A program made the translations under genes and the position numbers. Below the pieces are notes generated by a model. That model saw only the letters and a program-made list of their open reading frames with translations, was not told the DNA's origin and searched no databases. Positions 26,743-35,113 of a stretch of DNA of 64,000 nt are shown here, in pieces. Source of the stretch: Alphaproteobacteria bacterium 33-17 (lineage in GTDB: Bacteria; Pseudomonadota; Alphaproteobacteria; Rickettsiales; 33-17); assembly GCA_001897445.1 (NCBI GenBank), contig MKSX01000021.1, positions 1-64,000 of the forward strand. Reading direction: 5' to 3'. Every line of letters begins with the position of its first letter. Within the stretch, counting starts at the first letter, position 1.

Positions 26743-26866
26743 GTCATTGCTGTAGAAGTTCGTAGTATCGGTGACGGAATTTGCCGCTTGTCATTGCTGC
26801 ATAGGTTCAGAGTTTCGGTTACGGTCATTGCGAGGAATGCAGCGCATTCCGTGGCAATCCATTTCA
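26743..26866. repeat. Palindromic dispersed repeat, copy B (two 35-bp units plus hairpin)
   Basis: Two 35-bp units at 26743-26777 and 26790-26824 begin GTCATTGCTG, end ACGG and match at 28 of 35 positions. The second runs into GGTCATTGCGAGG and the hairpin GGAATGC-AGC-GCATTCC, then GTGGCAATCC. This is the inverted counterpart of the copy at 15926-16050. It fills the gap between the convergent PAP2 and EEP genes. Confidence 0.8.
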
Positions 26867-26924
26867 GGTTCAAGTTTTTCTGGATCAACCATGTTTAGCA
26901 ATATTAATAAATATCATGCAATCA

Positions 26925-27725
26925 TTACTTAGGAATTGTATATGCAACAAATCCATCAACTGTTTCTAGTACCTGAATGTTTCTATCATATTTGTGCGCA
27001 AGCGTAGTATCACGTACTGTATAAACCGCATAATCCCTTGAAAGATCGGTAGAATCAAGATCTAAGTTAAAGTCACCACACATTATAACTGAGCTAATGT
27101 CACTATAGTTTTCAGCAGATTCGATGATGCTTCTAATATCGGTAACTGAATTGAAAAATTCCCTCGACATGGGTTCGTGCCAGTAGAAATGAGCATTAAT
27201 CAAAGCAAATTTCGTTTGTTTTTCTAGATTTTGAATTTCAAAATATTGGTAATTATTATTTTGTTCAATAAGCTCAATATTATCCTGAAAATCTGATGTA
27301 ATATTTTGAGCAGAAAATCTTTCTTTATCAAAAACTAAAAAATTTCCCTGAGGAAGATTTAAAAAGTCTTTATGTATCCTGTACTGGTGCTTAGTAGCAT
27401 TTAAATTCTCTTCTAATAAATCCATAAAATAATATATGTCTTCACTAGATTTAGGCATTTCTTGTAAGGTTAAAATACCTATATTATGTTGCTCAGCAAA
27501 ATCTGCGATTTCTTTAGCTACATATTTTAATCTAATATGATATTCGTCGGAGCTTTCAATAATTCCAAAGCCATTGTTAAAATACTGATTGCGTTGATTA
27601 AATCTGCCCTGAACCAAAATATTCCATGTAAATATATTGCCAGCGATTTGATGTGTGTTATAAACTAGCGGCGTATGATCTGATAATGTAAGTAAAGGAC
27701 TATATGATTTGGGATAAGGGTACAT
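26925..27725 (-). CDS. Endonuclease/exonuclease/phosphatase-fold protein
   Basis: The 266-residue protein follows the DNase I-like fold: TWNIL with N35, LTLQEMP with metal-binding E89, NAHFYWHEP with H179, and CGDFNLDL with D218 and N220. The last expected catalytic box, usually SDHxxV, reads TVDGFVAY here, so the general-base histidine seems replaced by glycine (D257-G258). Substrates in this fold include nucleic acids, phosphoinositides and sphingomyelin. There is no signal peptide. It stands alone. Confidence 0.75.
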   Translation of the reverse strand: MYPYPKSYSPLLTLSDHTPLVYNTHQIAGNIFTWNILVQGRFNQRNQYFNNGFGIIESSDEYHIRLKYVAKEIADFAEQHNIGILTLQEMPKSSEDIYYFMDLLEENLNATKHQYRIHKDFLNLPQGNFLVFDKERFSAQNITSDFQDNIELIEQNNNYQYFEIQNLEKQTKFALINAHFYWHEPMSREFFNSVTDIRSIIESAENYSDISSVIMCGDFNLDLDSTDLSRDYAVYTVRDTTLAHKYDRNIQVLETVDGFVAYTIPK

Positions 27726-27872
27726 TTCTTATTAAATTAACTTTTTCTAATGTTAAAATTTAAGTATATACTTATATAAGTTTTTTGACCGCTTGTATAG
27801 TAAAACTTTGTTTTATTTTAGCATAAATTTATGATAAAATCTGGTGAAGGGCAGATAAAATAAGTAGTTTGA

Positions 27873-29210
27873 ATGGTTAGTATATATCACTTAACAGACA
27901 AAGATCCAATTTTAGAGGGTGATGAACTTTACCCCGAGCTAGAGCTTTTGGCTCAGGCTATTGTAAAATCTGGTCGTCTTAGAATTGATGCAAATCCTGC
28001 TTCAAACTGTATAAAGCTTACTATTCCAGAGCTATACATTACTCTGGCATTCTCAGTTAGAGAAATTAATGATGCAGCACTTATAAAGCGTACACAAAAA
28101 TTTATTTATAATTTATGGTTTCGTAAATTTGGGAATAAAGACAGAGCGCTTGCAAAAACCCAGCAAACTATTGTTTTACTTAAAAAAGAGATAGATAAAC
28201 TAGTTCCTTTAGATCCTAGTATTGAGATCAAAATTGCCAGAATTCTTGCCCAGACTATTCACCCAGTTGTACTTCAGCTTATTCTGATTGATGGAGTTGA
28301 ATTTTTTGTAACTTATGGACATTCAATTGGCGAGATGCTTGATATTCCAACATGGAAGTCTTCTGGTGATAATTCTGGTATGCAGTCAACAGACGGAATA
28401 GATAGTGCGATTTTTATATCGTGCGGGGGAGATCCATTAGGTGAAACAGATAAAGAAAACCCAACATTTGGTGATGGAAAGCCAGCTTTAGCAAGAATGA
28501 TGATTATTGGCGCTCAGGAAATGGGGCATTTTTCAGACATTAAGCGTGATAATATTGGAAGGCAAATCGGCAGGTATTCAGCATTTGCTTTTGGCTCAAG
28601 ACCTGATCCTAAAGTATCGGAAATGAGAAGACGCGACATACAACATGTGAAGGACTTAGAAAGAAAGCTGAAGATTATTGGTTTAGATAAGCTGTTAGAA
28701 GCAGAAAAAAATTATAAGTTTTTTATAAAAGTAAAAAAAGGCTGGATTACCATATTTTTCTCATGGTTAATATATCAATTCCGCAGAATGAAGTTTTGCT
28801 TAAAGGCAAGTACTGTTAAACTTAATGTTATTGATAAATTTATGGTCAAGCATAAGTTTGCCGCACATCTAATAGACACAATGATAAGTGATATGCTATT
28901 TAACCTCGAACCAAAGGCAGATGTATACTCTAGAAGCAATAAGCAAGAGGAAGAGGCTATTGCCTGCGTAGAGGCTTTAGCACGGGTTCCACAGCAGGTT
29001 ATAAAGTGGGGTAAAAACGAAACACGGCTATTTACACCCAATTTATACAAATATTATTACTCCGAGGTGATCCCTGGTTGTATTAGAGCATTTGAAACGC
29101 TAGCAAACCGTAAATATCGTAATAAAATTACCCTTCCAAGATTTTATTACTTGAAAAAGTTCAAAAATTACATTAAAAAACTTCTATCCAAAAAACGTAT
29201 AAAACTCTGA
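27873..29210 (+). CDS. Conserved Rickettsiales-type protein (DUF2748-like)
   Basis: The 445-residue protein strongly resembles, from memory, a Rickettsia conserved protein annotated DUF2748: ELYITLAFSVREIND, TIHPVVLQLILIDGVEFFVT, DIPTWKSSGDNSGMQSTDG and EALARVPQQVIKWG. Its function is unknown. A central motif AQEMGHFSDIKRD looks like a degenerate zinc-peptidase helix, with Gln in place of the first His of HExxH. A hydrophobic stretch lies at about residues 288-302. The gene is alone on its strand. Confidence 0.75.
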   Translation: MVSIYHLTDKDPILEGDELYPELELLAQAIVKSGRLRIDANPASNCIKLTIPELYITLAFSVREINDAALIKRTQKFIYNLWFRKFGNKDRALAKTQQTIVLLKKEIDKLVPLDPSIEIKIARILAQTIHPVVLQLILIDGVEFFVTYGHSIGEMLDIPTWKSSGDNSGMQSTDGIDSAIFISCGGDPLGETDKENPTFGDGKPALARMMIIGAQEMGHFSDIKRDNIGRQIGRYSAFAFGSRPDPKVSEMRRRDIQHVKDLERKLKIIGLDKLLEAEKNYKFFIKVKKGWITIFFSWLIYQFRRMKFCLKASTVKLNVIDKFMVKHKFAAHLIDTMISDMLFNLEPKADVYSRSNKQEEEAIACVEALARVPQQVIKWGKNETRLFTPNLYKYYYSEVIPGCIRAFETLANRKYRNKITLPRFYYLKKFKNYIKKLLSKKRIKL

Positions 29211-29319
29211 AAAATATACAGTTTCCCAATTAAATCGTCATTGTACTTAATTTATATTGCAAAAAAGTTAAAATTATGTTAATAACTTTGTTGGTTTAAC
29301 ATTACAAAGTGCTATTATT

Positions 29320-31161
29320 ATGCTCGGTCAAAGTATTTATAAACTTTCATATTTTGATTATCTTAACAATTTATCGGATGAAGATTTAATGATTCATCTA
29401 AGAAATTTAGATAAGAATCAAATTGTTTCGATTAGATCAATTGTAAAACATAATGCGTATACTCAATTATCACTTAACGATGCTATGATTGCGGTTAGTT
29501 TGCGTCACAATTATTATGGAATTATTAGAAATATTAATAATATTGGTCTTGTAATACCAGCATATATTGAAAATATTAATATAGGTAAATTTATAGCTAA
29601 ATATGCTGATATGAACTTTGTGCTTTGTCAAATAATCAGTAATTCAGAAATTTCTTTCACTACGAATTTGTATCTTGAGATACCAGAGCTTATTAAACGT
29701 GAGAATAATACAAGTAAATTATCTGAGATGGTATATAGACTATTACAAAATCAATATGTTATTGATGGGATGCTAAAATACGATGTTATGGTTGCCGAAA
29801 TGTTATTTGTAGCAATAACTAAAGCTAACTATGAATTAATTGGTAGAATATTAGAAATAAGGCCAGACTTTGCTCATAAAGAGATATATAACAAACATTC
29901 ATTTTTAGTGGCGTTAATAAGGGATGAAAGAATTAATCCAGTATTTCTTCAGCATTGTATTAAAAAGTACAACTTAAATATTAACCAGCCAACTTTTAGC
30001 AAAGATTACCCTATTTACTATGCAGCAGAAAGTGCTGATAAGGACAAATTATTAGCTTTACTGGCTAATGGCGCTAATCCAGATGTTATTTCTTTAACAA
30101 CAAATAAGCCAGTTATTAAAACAATTTTGCAGAACTTTAATATTGAGTTTGTAAAAACTTTAAAACGCTATAATTTTAACATATTTTATCACCTTAGTGG
30201 TTTTAATGGATTTAAACCTGTTTTTAGCGCAATAATCGTTAACAAAGGCGATAATAAAGAATATGTGGCTATGGATTTATTAAAAGATAATCAAGAGCTT
30301 GAAAAAGCTCGCAGTTTATACAGGATGCACCATGCACTTGGTAATAAGCTTGTTTATCATGATGATTCTGGTAATTACGCAAAAATTTCTAAGGATTGGT
30401 TAATTTGGTCAATACGAAAATTTTCTAAGAGAAACCCCAGAGACTTGATGTTTATAAAGTCCAAATTAAAGGATTTAGTAACATTTGTACGAAATATTGA
30501 TGATTTTATTATAGAAAATTTAAATAAGAAAAATAACAATTATTGTATTGATATTCCAGGGCATGCTCTATACATAGCTGTTGATAAAATATCATGTGAT
30601 GGATTTCATATAACTTTTTTAGACAAAGGTATGCTTGCGTTGCACCATGAGCAATTTACAGACCGTGTATATCTGCCTTATATGGAAATGAATAAAGCAA
30701 ATACTATAAGTTTTTTAAATAAGTTAAAAAATTCTACAAAACAAGAAAGGCAGTTATTAGTAGAAAATGCTATTAAAAATGAAACTTATTATAATGATAA
30801 TCTTGAGAATTTTAAATATGAACCTCATCATTTCCCTAAGAAGCTTTTAAAGCCGACATGTAGTTACTCAAATTTAAAGTTAGTAGTCAGGCACTATTTG
30901 ACGCAGGAATTCGGTATTGATCTTGGTACTAATATTTATAGATACATTATCTTACGTACAAGGTATTACGAGGCGCTCTGCATGGATTATGAGAGGGTTT
31001 CTAAAGATGCTAATATAGACGAGAATTTAATCAGATCTTCTGCTATTGACGCTGTTAGTAATTATGAAAGTAAAACTATGCCTCTAGATGTAAGTTTTAC
31101 AGAGAAAGAAGAGAACTTTAGAGCAAATAGATCTCGCTATTCTCAGTCTGGTATAAATTAA
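29320..31161 (+). CDS. Ankyrin-like protein with possible C-terminal cysteine-hydrolase domain
   Basis: The 613-residue protein has degenerate ankyrin-like repeats in its first half, with a clear one at about 233-252 (YPIYYAAESADKDKLLALLA then NGANPD). The C-terminal half holds IPGHALYIAVDKIS with H415, HITFLDKG with D435, and LLKPTCSYSNLKLVV with C514. A GHA...LDxG...CSxxN(L/A)K pattern in that order resembles papain-like or Ulp-like domains of bacterial effectors. This is my inference, not a family match. The protein ends with a polar Ser/Arg-rich tail, and a strong terminator follows. Confidence 0.65.
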   Translation: MLGQSIYKLSYFDYLNNLSDEDLMIHLRNLDKNQIVSIRSIVKHNAYTQLSLNDAMIAVSLRHNYYGIIRNINNIGLVIPAYIENINIGKFIAKYADMNFVLCQIISNSEISFTTNLYLEIPELIKRENNTSKLSEMVYRLLQNQYVIDGMLKYDVMVAEMLFVAITKANYELIGRILEIRPDFAHKEIYNKHSFLVALIRDERINPVFLQHCIKKYNLNINQPTFSKDYPIYYAAESADKDKLLALLANGANPDVISLTTNKPVIKTILQNFNIEFVKTLKRYNFNIFYHLSGFNGFKPVFSAIIVNKGDNKEYVAMDLLKDNQELEKARSLYRMHHALGNKLVYHDDSGNYAKISKDWLIWSIRKFSKRNPRDLMFIKSKLKDLVTFVRNIDDFIIENLNKKNNNYCIDIPGHALYIAVDKISCDGFHITFLDKGMLALHHEQFTDRVYLPYMEMNKANTISFLNKLKNSTKQERQLLVENAIKNETYYNDNLENFKYEPHHFPKKLLKPTCSYSNLKLVVRHYLTQEFGIDLGTNIYRYIILRTRYYEALCMDYERVSKDANIDENLIRSSAIDAVSNYESKTMPLDVSFTEKEENFRANRSRYSQSGIN

Positions 31162-31187
31162 AAAAGCGGCTTAATAGCCGCTTTTTT
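31160..31187. terminator. Bidirectional terminator
   Basis: AAAAAAGCGGC and GCCGCTTTTTT form a perfect 11-base stem around TTAATA, giving a U-tract on both strands. It separates the ankyrin gene from the convergent LRR-H1 gene. Confidence 0.9.
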
Positions 31188-31210
31188 AAAATCTTTAAAA
31201 AGGTTATGTA

Positions 31211-32113
31211 TTACATACCGCTTTTGAAGATGCTACCAATGCTGTTTTTAACAGGAGCTGGCTTCATGAAAGATGAAGTTTTAAGTGCGTCTAAAGCGCT
31301 TAATCCTGTTGTAGCTTTTTTAGCAGCTGGTTTTTTGATTTTTGTTACAGACTTTTTGAGTGGTGTAACTTTTTTAGCTTTTTTAACAGTTACTTTTTTA
31401 GCAACTACTTTTTTAGCAGCAGGTTTCTTAGCTACTACTTTTTTAGCTACTTTTTTAGCTGTTGTTTTTTTAGCTACTTTTTTAACTGTTTTCTTAGCAG
31501 TAGCTTTTTTAGCTACTTTTTTAACAGTCTTTTTAGCTGTTGTTTTTTTAGCTACTTTTTTAGCAGCTGGCTTTTTAACCGCTACTTTTTTAGCTGTTGT
31601 TTTTTTAGCTACTTTTTTAACTGTTTTCTTAGCAGTAGCTTTTTTAGCTGTTGTTTTCTTAGCTACTTTCTTTTTAGCTGGAGCTTTTTTAGCTTTTTTA
31701 GCTTTAGCAGCTTTAGCGGCTTTAGCAGCTTTTTCCATTTTTTTCATTTCTGCAGCAGCATCAATAGAAGTTCTACCAGCAGATTTATTGCCTGTGAGCA
31801 TTACTTTTTTAACTAATTTAGATTTAACTAAAATAGCAACTAAAGCTTTAACGCCTTCTTTTGTAATTGTATTGTGAGATAAATCAACAACGTCAACGTT
31901 CATTTTATTTTTAATAATAGCTTCGATTAAAGCTTTTGCAGCTTTATCGCCGATTTGACAGTGTTTGAAAGAGATTTTGCTTACGCTAGATCCTTTTACT
32001 GCTGCTACCATTTTAACAACTTGGTCGCTTGACATTTTAACGTGTGAAACAACCATTTCTTTAACTATTTTTTTAGCCTTAGAAGGCTTTTTAGCTGTGG
32101 CGCTCATAATCAT
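31211..32113 (-). CDS. Leucine-rich-repeat protein fused to histone H1-like Lys/Ala tail
   Basis: The 300-residue product has two parts. Residues about 43-108 show ribonuclease-inhibitor-type leucine-rich repeats (ISFKHCQIGDKAAKALIEAI, then VDVVDLSHNTITKEGVKAL). Residues about 120-272 are a basic, low-complexity tail of AKK, VAKKTTAKK and KKP units like the DNA-binding tails of bacterial H1-like proteins (Hc1/Hc2, BpH1). A short conserved-looking end follows (GLSALDALKTSSFMKP, GSIFKSGM). The tail should bind DNA or RNA, and the LRR should bind a protein. A GGGGA site precedes two nearby ATGs (32113 and 32107), either of which may be the start. A perfect TTGACA lies upstream at 32183-32188 on this strand. 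Confidence 0.8.
   Translation of the reverse strand: MIMSATAKKPSKAKKIVKEMVVSHVKMSSDQVVKMVAAVKGSSVSKISFKHCQIGDKAAKALIEAIIKNKMNVDVVDLSHNTITKEGVKALVAILVKSKLVKKVMLTGNKSAGRTSIDAAAEMKKMEKAAKAAKAAKAKKAKKAPAKKKVAKKTTAKKATAKKTVKKVAKKTTAKKVAVKKPAAKKVAKKTTAKKTVKKVAKKATAKKTVKKVAKKTTAKKVAKKVVAKKPAAKKVVAKKVTVKKAKKVTPLKKSVTKIKKPAAKKATTGLSALDALKTSSFMKPAPVKNSIGSIFKSGM
31371..31730. repeat. Tandem low-complexity repeat within the H1-like tail
   Basis: The tail is coded by repeated GCTACTTTTTTAGC-type units (plus strand). A perfect 69-base direct repeat occurs at 31446-31514 and 31581-31649, 135 bases apart, so loss or gain of a copy would keep the reading frame. Confidence 0.9.
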
Positions 32114-32414
32114 AATTTCCCCATTAATAATTAGCCCATGTAATTAGCTTACAATATTAACTTTGTAACATAATTATTAATATGTCAACTTTTGTACTAC
32201 AAAATAGATAATTTTTTTACCTTTTGCACTTTTTCTATTAATAGGTGTGTTATTTTTGCAACAATATTAAAATCTTTTGTATTTCAATACATTATAAAAA
32301 ACCTACAAAAATACATAATTTTAAAAAAAATAAAAATTTAATATTGCCTTTATAATAGCACCTAAATATTATTCTATTAATTAATATGAATTTTTGTTAC
32401 ACAGAGGCCTTTTA
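32114..32414. other. 301-base divergent intergenic region
   Basis: Very A/T-rich spacer between the LRR-H1 gene and fliF. It holds a perfect TTGACA toward the LRR-H1 gene (32183-32188, minus) with only a weak -10, a TATAAT at 32351-32356 toward fliF without a good -35, and AGAGG before the fliF ATG. I see no gene or hairpin of note. Confidence 0.5.
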
Positions 32415-34025
32415 ATGGAGTCGTTATTTCAACTCTTCCGCTCTATGTCGCCAGGCAAAATTATGGCGGTTACAGTAGGGGGATTACTGTCATTAGTAGG
32501 TATTGGATATTTAATTATAGCTTACTCAGTCAAAAACTTTGACGTTCTATATTCAAGTTTAGATTTAGCTGATAGCTATGAGATCATCAAAGAACTAGAA
32601 AACCGCAATATAGAATATAAAGTAAAAGGAAACGGAAGCCAGGTATTGGTAGATGAAGATAAGGTTCTTAGATTAAGAATGGAGCTTGCTGAACTTGGGC
32701 TGCCTAATAAAGGTTCTGTAATTGGTTATGAGATTTTTGATAAAGCAGATGCAATTGGTACTTCAAGCTTTCTTCAGAACGTTAATTTGGTTAGGGCTTT
32801 AGAAGGTGAGCTTAGTAGAACAATTGGAGCTATTGCTAAAATTGAAAGTGCCAGGGTTCATTTAGTTGTACCTAAAAGAGAATTATTTTCCCGTGAGGTT
32901 CAAAAGCCTTCTGCATCTGTAATGATAAAAACTAGAGGTACAGATCCAATTGGAAAAGAGCAAATTAGCGCTATTTCTCATTTGGTATCAACAGCTGTTC
33001 CAGGATTAGAAACAAATATGATCACAATTGTTGACGCTAAAGGCAGATCGCTTAAGCTAGCGGCGGATGATGATGAAGATTCACAAGCTGCTATAGTCAG
33101 TAATGCAGAAGATTTTAGAATAAATTTTGAAAAGAGGCTAAAAAAGCAGATAGAGGAATTATTAGAAAGGTCTGTAGGGCAAGGTCATGTGACGGCACAG
33201 GTTACAGCTGATATTAACTTTGACAGAGTTGTCACTAACTCAGAGATATATGATCCTGATGGTCAGGTAGTAAGATCTCTTCAGTCAATTACAGAAAGTG
33301 ACAGTAGCACAGAAGGAGGTCAGGCAAATGTTTCTGTGGCTAACAATCTACCCAATACGCAACAATCTACTAATGGCGTTGCTGGTCAAAGTCAGTCTCA
33401 AAAAGTAGATCAGACTACAAACTATGAAATCTCTAAAACAGTGCGTAATCATATTAGTGAAACAGGTACTATCAAAAAACTCTCAATTGCCATCGCAGTT
33501 GATGGTCAATATAATGTAGATGATATAAAGGGAACAGTTAGCTATTTAGCCAGAACTCAGGAAGAACTGCAAAACTTTGAAAACTTAGTAAAGTCTGCTG
33601 TAGGATTTGATGACAAAAGAGGCGATAAAATTGAGGTGGTCAATTTTCAGTTTACGCAGAATCTTAATGAACTTAAGCCTCAAACTATGAAAGACTGGCT
33701 TAAACAAGAGTTTTCTAATCTAGTACAAACATTTATAATAGCAGCTGTTGTTATATTAGTAATATTGTTAGTAATAAGACCAATTGCGTTAAGAGCATTC
33801 GAGCTTGCTAAAACTGATATTGACGATACGGCAAATATTCAAAAGCTTTTAGATGAGCAGGCTCCTAATCTTGCCGAAGGTCATGAAGATAAAGACGTTA
33901 TTGATATTCAGGAAGCTGAGATATTCGCGCGTAATAATACTGCTAAGTCAATTAATGACATGGTCGGCAAATACCCAAGAGAAACGCTTACAATTATGCG
34001 TAAGTGGTTAGAAGAAAATAAATAG
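32415..34025 (+). CDS. fliF: Flagellar MS-ring protein FliF
   Basis: FliF forms the membrane ring of the flagellar basal body. I choose the ATG at 32415 because AGAGG precedes it by eight bases; a TTG at 32394 would add seven residues. The 536-residue protein has an N-terminal membrane segment (about 18-40), the ring-building motifs (ALEGELSRTIGAIAKIESAR, VHLVVPKRELFSR), a poorly conserved Gln/Ser/Asn-rich periplasmic region near 300-340, and a second membrane segment at about 437-460. The C-terminal NDMVGKYPRETLTIMRKWL binds FliG. It opens the fliF-fliG-fliH-divK-pleD cluster. Confidence 0.95.
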   Translation: MESLFQLFRSMSPGKIMAVTVGGLLSLVGIGYLIIAYSVKNFDVLYSSLDLADSYEIIKELENRNIEYKVKGNGSQVLVDEDKVLRLRMELAELGLPNKGSVIGYEIFDKADAIGTSSFLQNVNLVRALEGELSRTIGAIAKIESARVHLVVPKRELFSREVQKPSASVMIKTRGTDPIGKEQISAISHLVSTAVPGLETNMITIVDAKGRSLKLAADDDEDSQAAIVSNAEDFRINFEKRLKKQIEELLERSVGQGHVTAQVTADINFDRVVTNSEIYDPDGQVVRSLQSITESDSSTEGGQANVSVANNLPNTQQSTNGVAGQSQSQKVDQTTNYEISKTVRNHISETGTIKKLSIAIAVDGQYNVDDIKGTVSYLARTQEELQNFENLVKSAVGFDDKRGDKIEVVNFQFTQNLNELKPQTMKDWLKQEFSNLVQTFIIAAVVILVILLVIRPIALRAFELAKTDIDDTANIQKLLDEQAPNLAEGHEDKDVIDIQEAEIFARNNTAKSINDMVGKYPRETLTIMRKWLEENK

Positions 34026-34040
34026 AATAAGGGGCGGGTG

Positions 34041-35054
34041 ATGAGTGTAGATACAAATAGCGGGCTAACTGGCGCTCAAAAAGCAGCAATAATAATGCTG
34101 TCATTATCAGAAGATAATGCAACCAAACTCTTTAGCTTAATGACAGAAGAGGAAATTAAACAAATTTCCTACGCAATGTCTACTCTGGGTACTGTAAGGC
34201 AGGAAACAGTAGAAAAACTAATGATGGAATTCAATAATGATATTGCAGGTGACGTATCATTATTAGGTAGCCTGGAAGGAACTGAAAAATTACTTGAGAA
34301 AATTCTTGGTAAAGAAAAAGTCCAGTCTATCATGGAAGAAATCAGCGGGCCTATGGGTAAAAACACATGGGATAAGCTGGCACACGTAAATGAAGATACA
34401 TTATCGTCATACCTTAAAAACGAGCATCCACAAACTGTTGCGCTAATCGTTTCAAAAATGACAGCTACTCAGGCATCAAAAGTTTTGTCTATTATGCCAG
34501 AAGATATGTCATTTGATGTTATGATGCGTATGTTAAGTATAGATGCTGTTAAAAAAGAAGTTTTAGATAACGTAGAAAGAACTCTGAGAATTGAGTTTAT
34601 AAATAACCTTTCTAAAACACAAAAACAAGACTCCAACCAGATGCTTGCAGAAATCTTTAATAACTTTGACAGGGTTAATGAAGCAAAGTACATGTCAATG
34701 CTTGAAGAAAAAGCACCAGAAGCTGCAGATAAAATCAAAAGCCTTATGTTTACATTCGACGACCTTATCAAAGTTACCCCACAAAGTATTCAGGTTATTT
34801 TACGTGTTATCGATAAATCAAAACTTGCTATCGCCCTTAAGGGTAGTAGCGATGCAGTAAAACAATTATTTATTAATGCTATGTCACAAAGGGCGGCTAA
34901 GATTTTACAGGAAGAAATGGAAGCCCTGGGGCCTGTAAGAATTAAAGATGTGGATGAAGCGCAATCAGGTATTATTAAAGTTGTTAAAGACCTTGCTACT
35001 AAAGGTGATGTTGTTATTGCTGATGGTAGTTCTAAAGATGAATTTATTTATTAG
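34041..35054 (+). CDS. fliG: Flagellar motor switch protein FliG
   Basis: FliG transmits torque from the stators to the rotor. The product (337 residues from the ATG at 34041; a GTG one codon earlier is less well placed after AGGGG) has LTGAQKAAIIMLSL at the start, the middle-domain EHPQTVALIVSKM motif (EHPQ at about 134-137), and the C-terminal torque helix with IDKSKLAIALKGSSDAVKQL. Length is normal. It begins 15 bases after fliF. Confidence 0.95.
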   Translation: MSVDTNSGLTGAQKAAIIMLSLSEDNATKLFSLMTEEEIKQISYAMSTLGTVRQETVEKLMMEFNNDIAGDVSLLGSLEGTEKLLEKILGKEKVQSIMEEISGPMGKNTWDKLAHVNEDTLSSYLKNEHPQTVALIVSKMTATQASKVLSIMPEDMSFDVMMRMLSIDAVKKEVLDNVERTLRIEFINNLSKTQKQDSNQMLAEIFNNFDRVNEAKYMSMLEEKAPEAADKIKSLMFTFDDLIKVTPQSIQVILRVIDKSKLAIALKGSSDAVKQLFINAMSQRAAKILQEEMEALGPVRIKDVDEAQSGIIKVVKDLATKGDVVIADGSSKDEFIY

Positions 35055-35113
35055 AAATAATTGTAATAATATGTTATCTGTAAGGTAACTACTAAACTAC
35101 ACGGGGAAATATT

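Noticed and set aside
29291-29318. TTGGTT/TATTAT promoter-like pair before the ankyrin gene at 29320
   Set aside because: The -10 would end one base before the start codon, leaving no place for a transcription start upstream of it.
31371-31730. Regular repeats that at first look like a CRISPR array
   Set aside because: Units are short, vary in length and have no unique spacers; they code for the H1-like tail.
31206-31877. Long plus-strand frame with repeated hydrophobic FLATFLAV segments
   Set aside because: It is the antisense of the Lys/Ala-coding repeats of the LRR-H1 gene, where AAA/GCT codons read backwards as Phe/Leu/Ala. The minus-strand gene has a start site, LRR domain and terminator.
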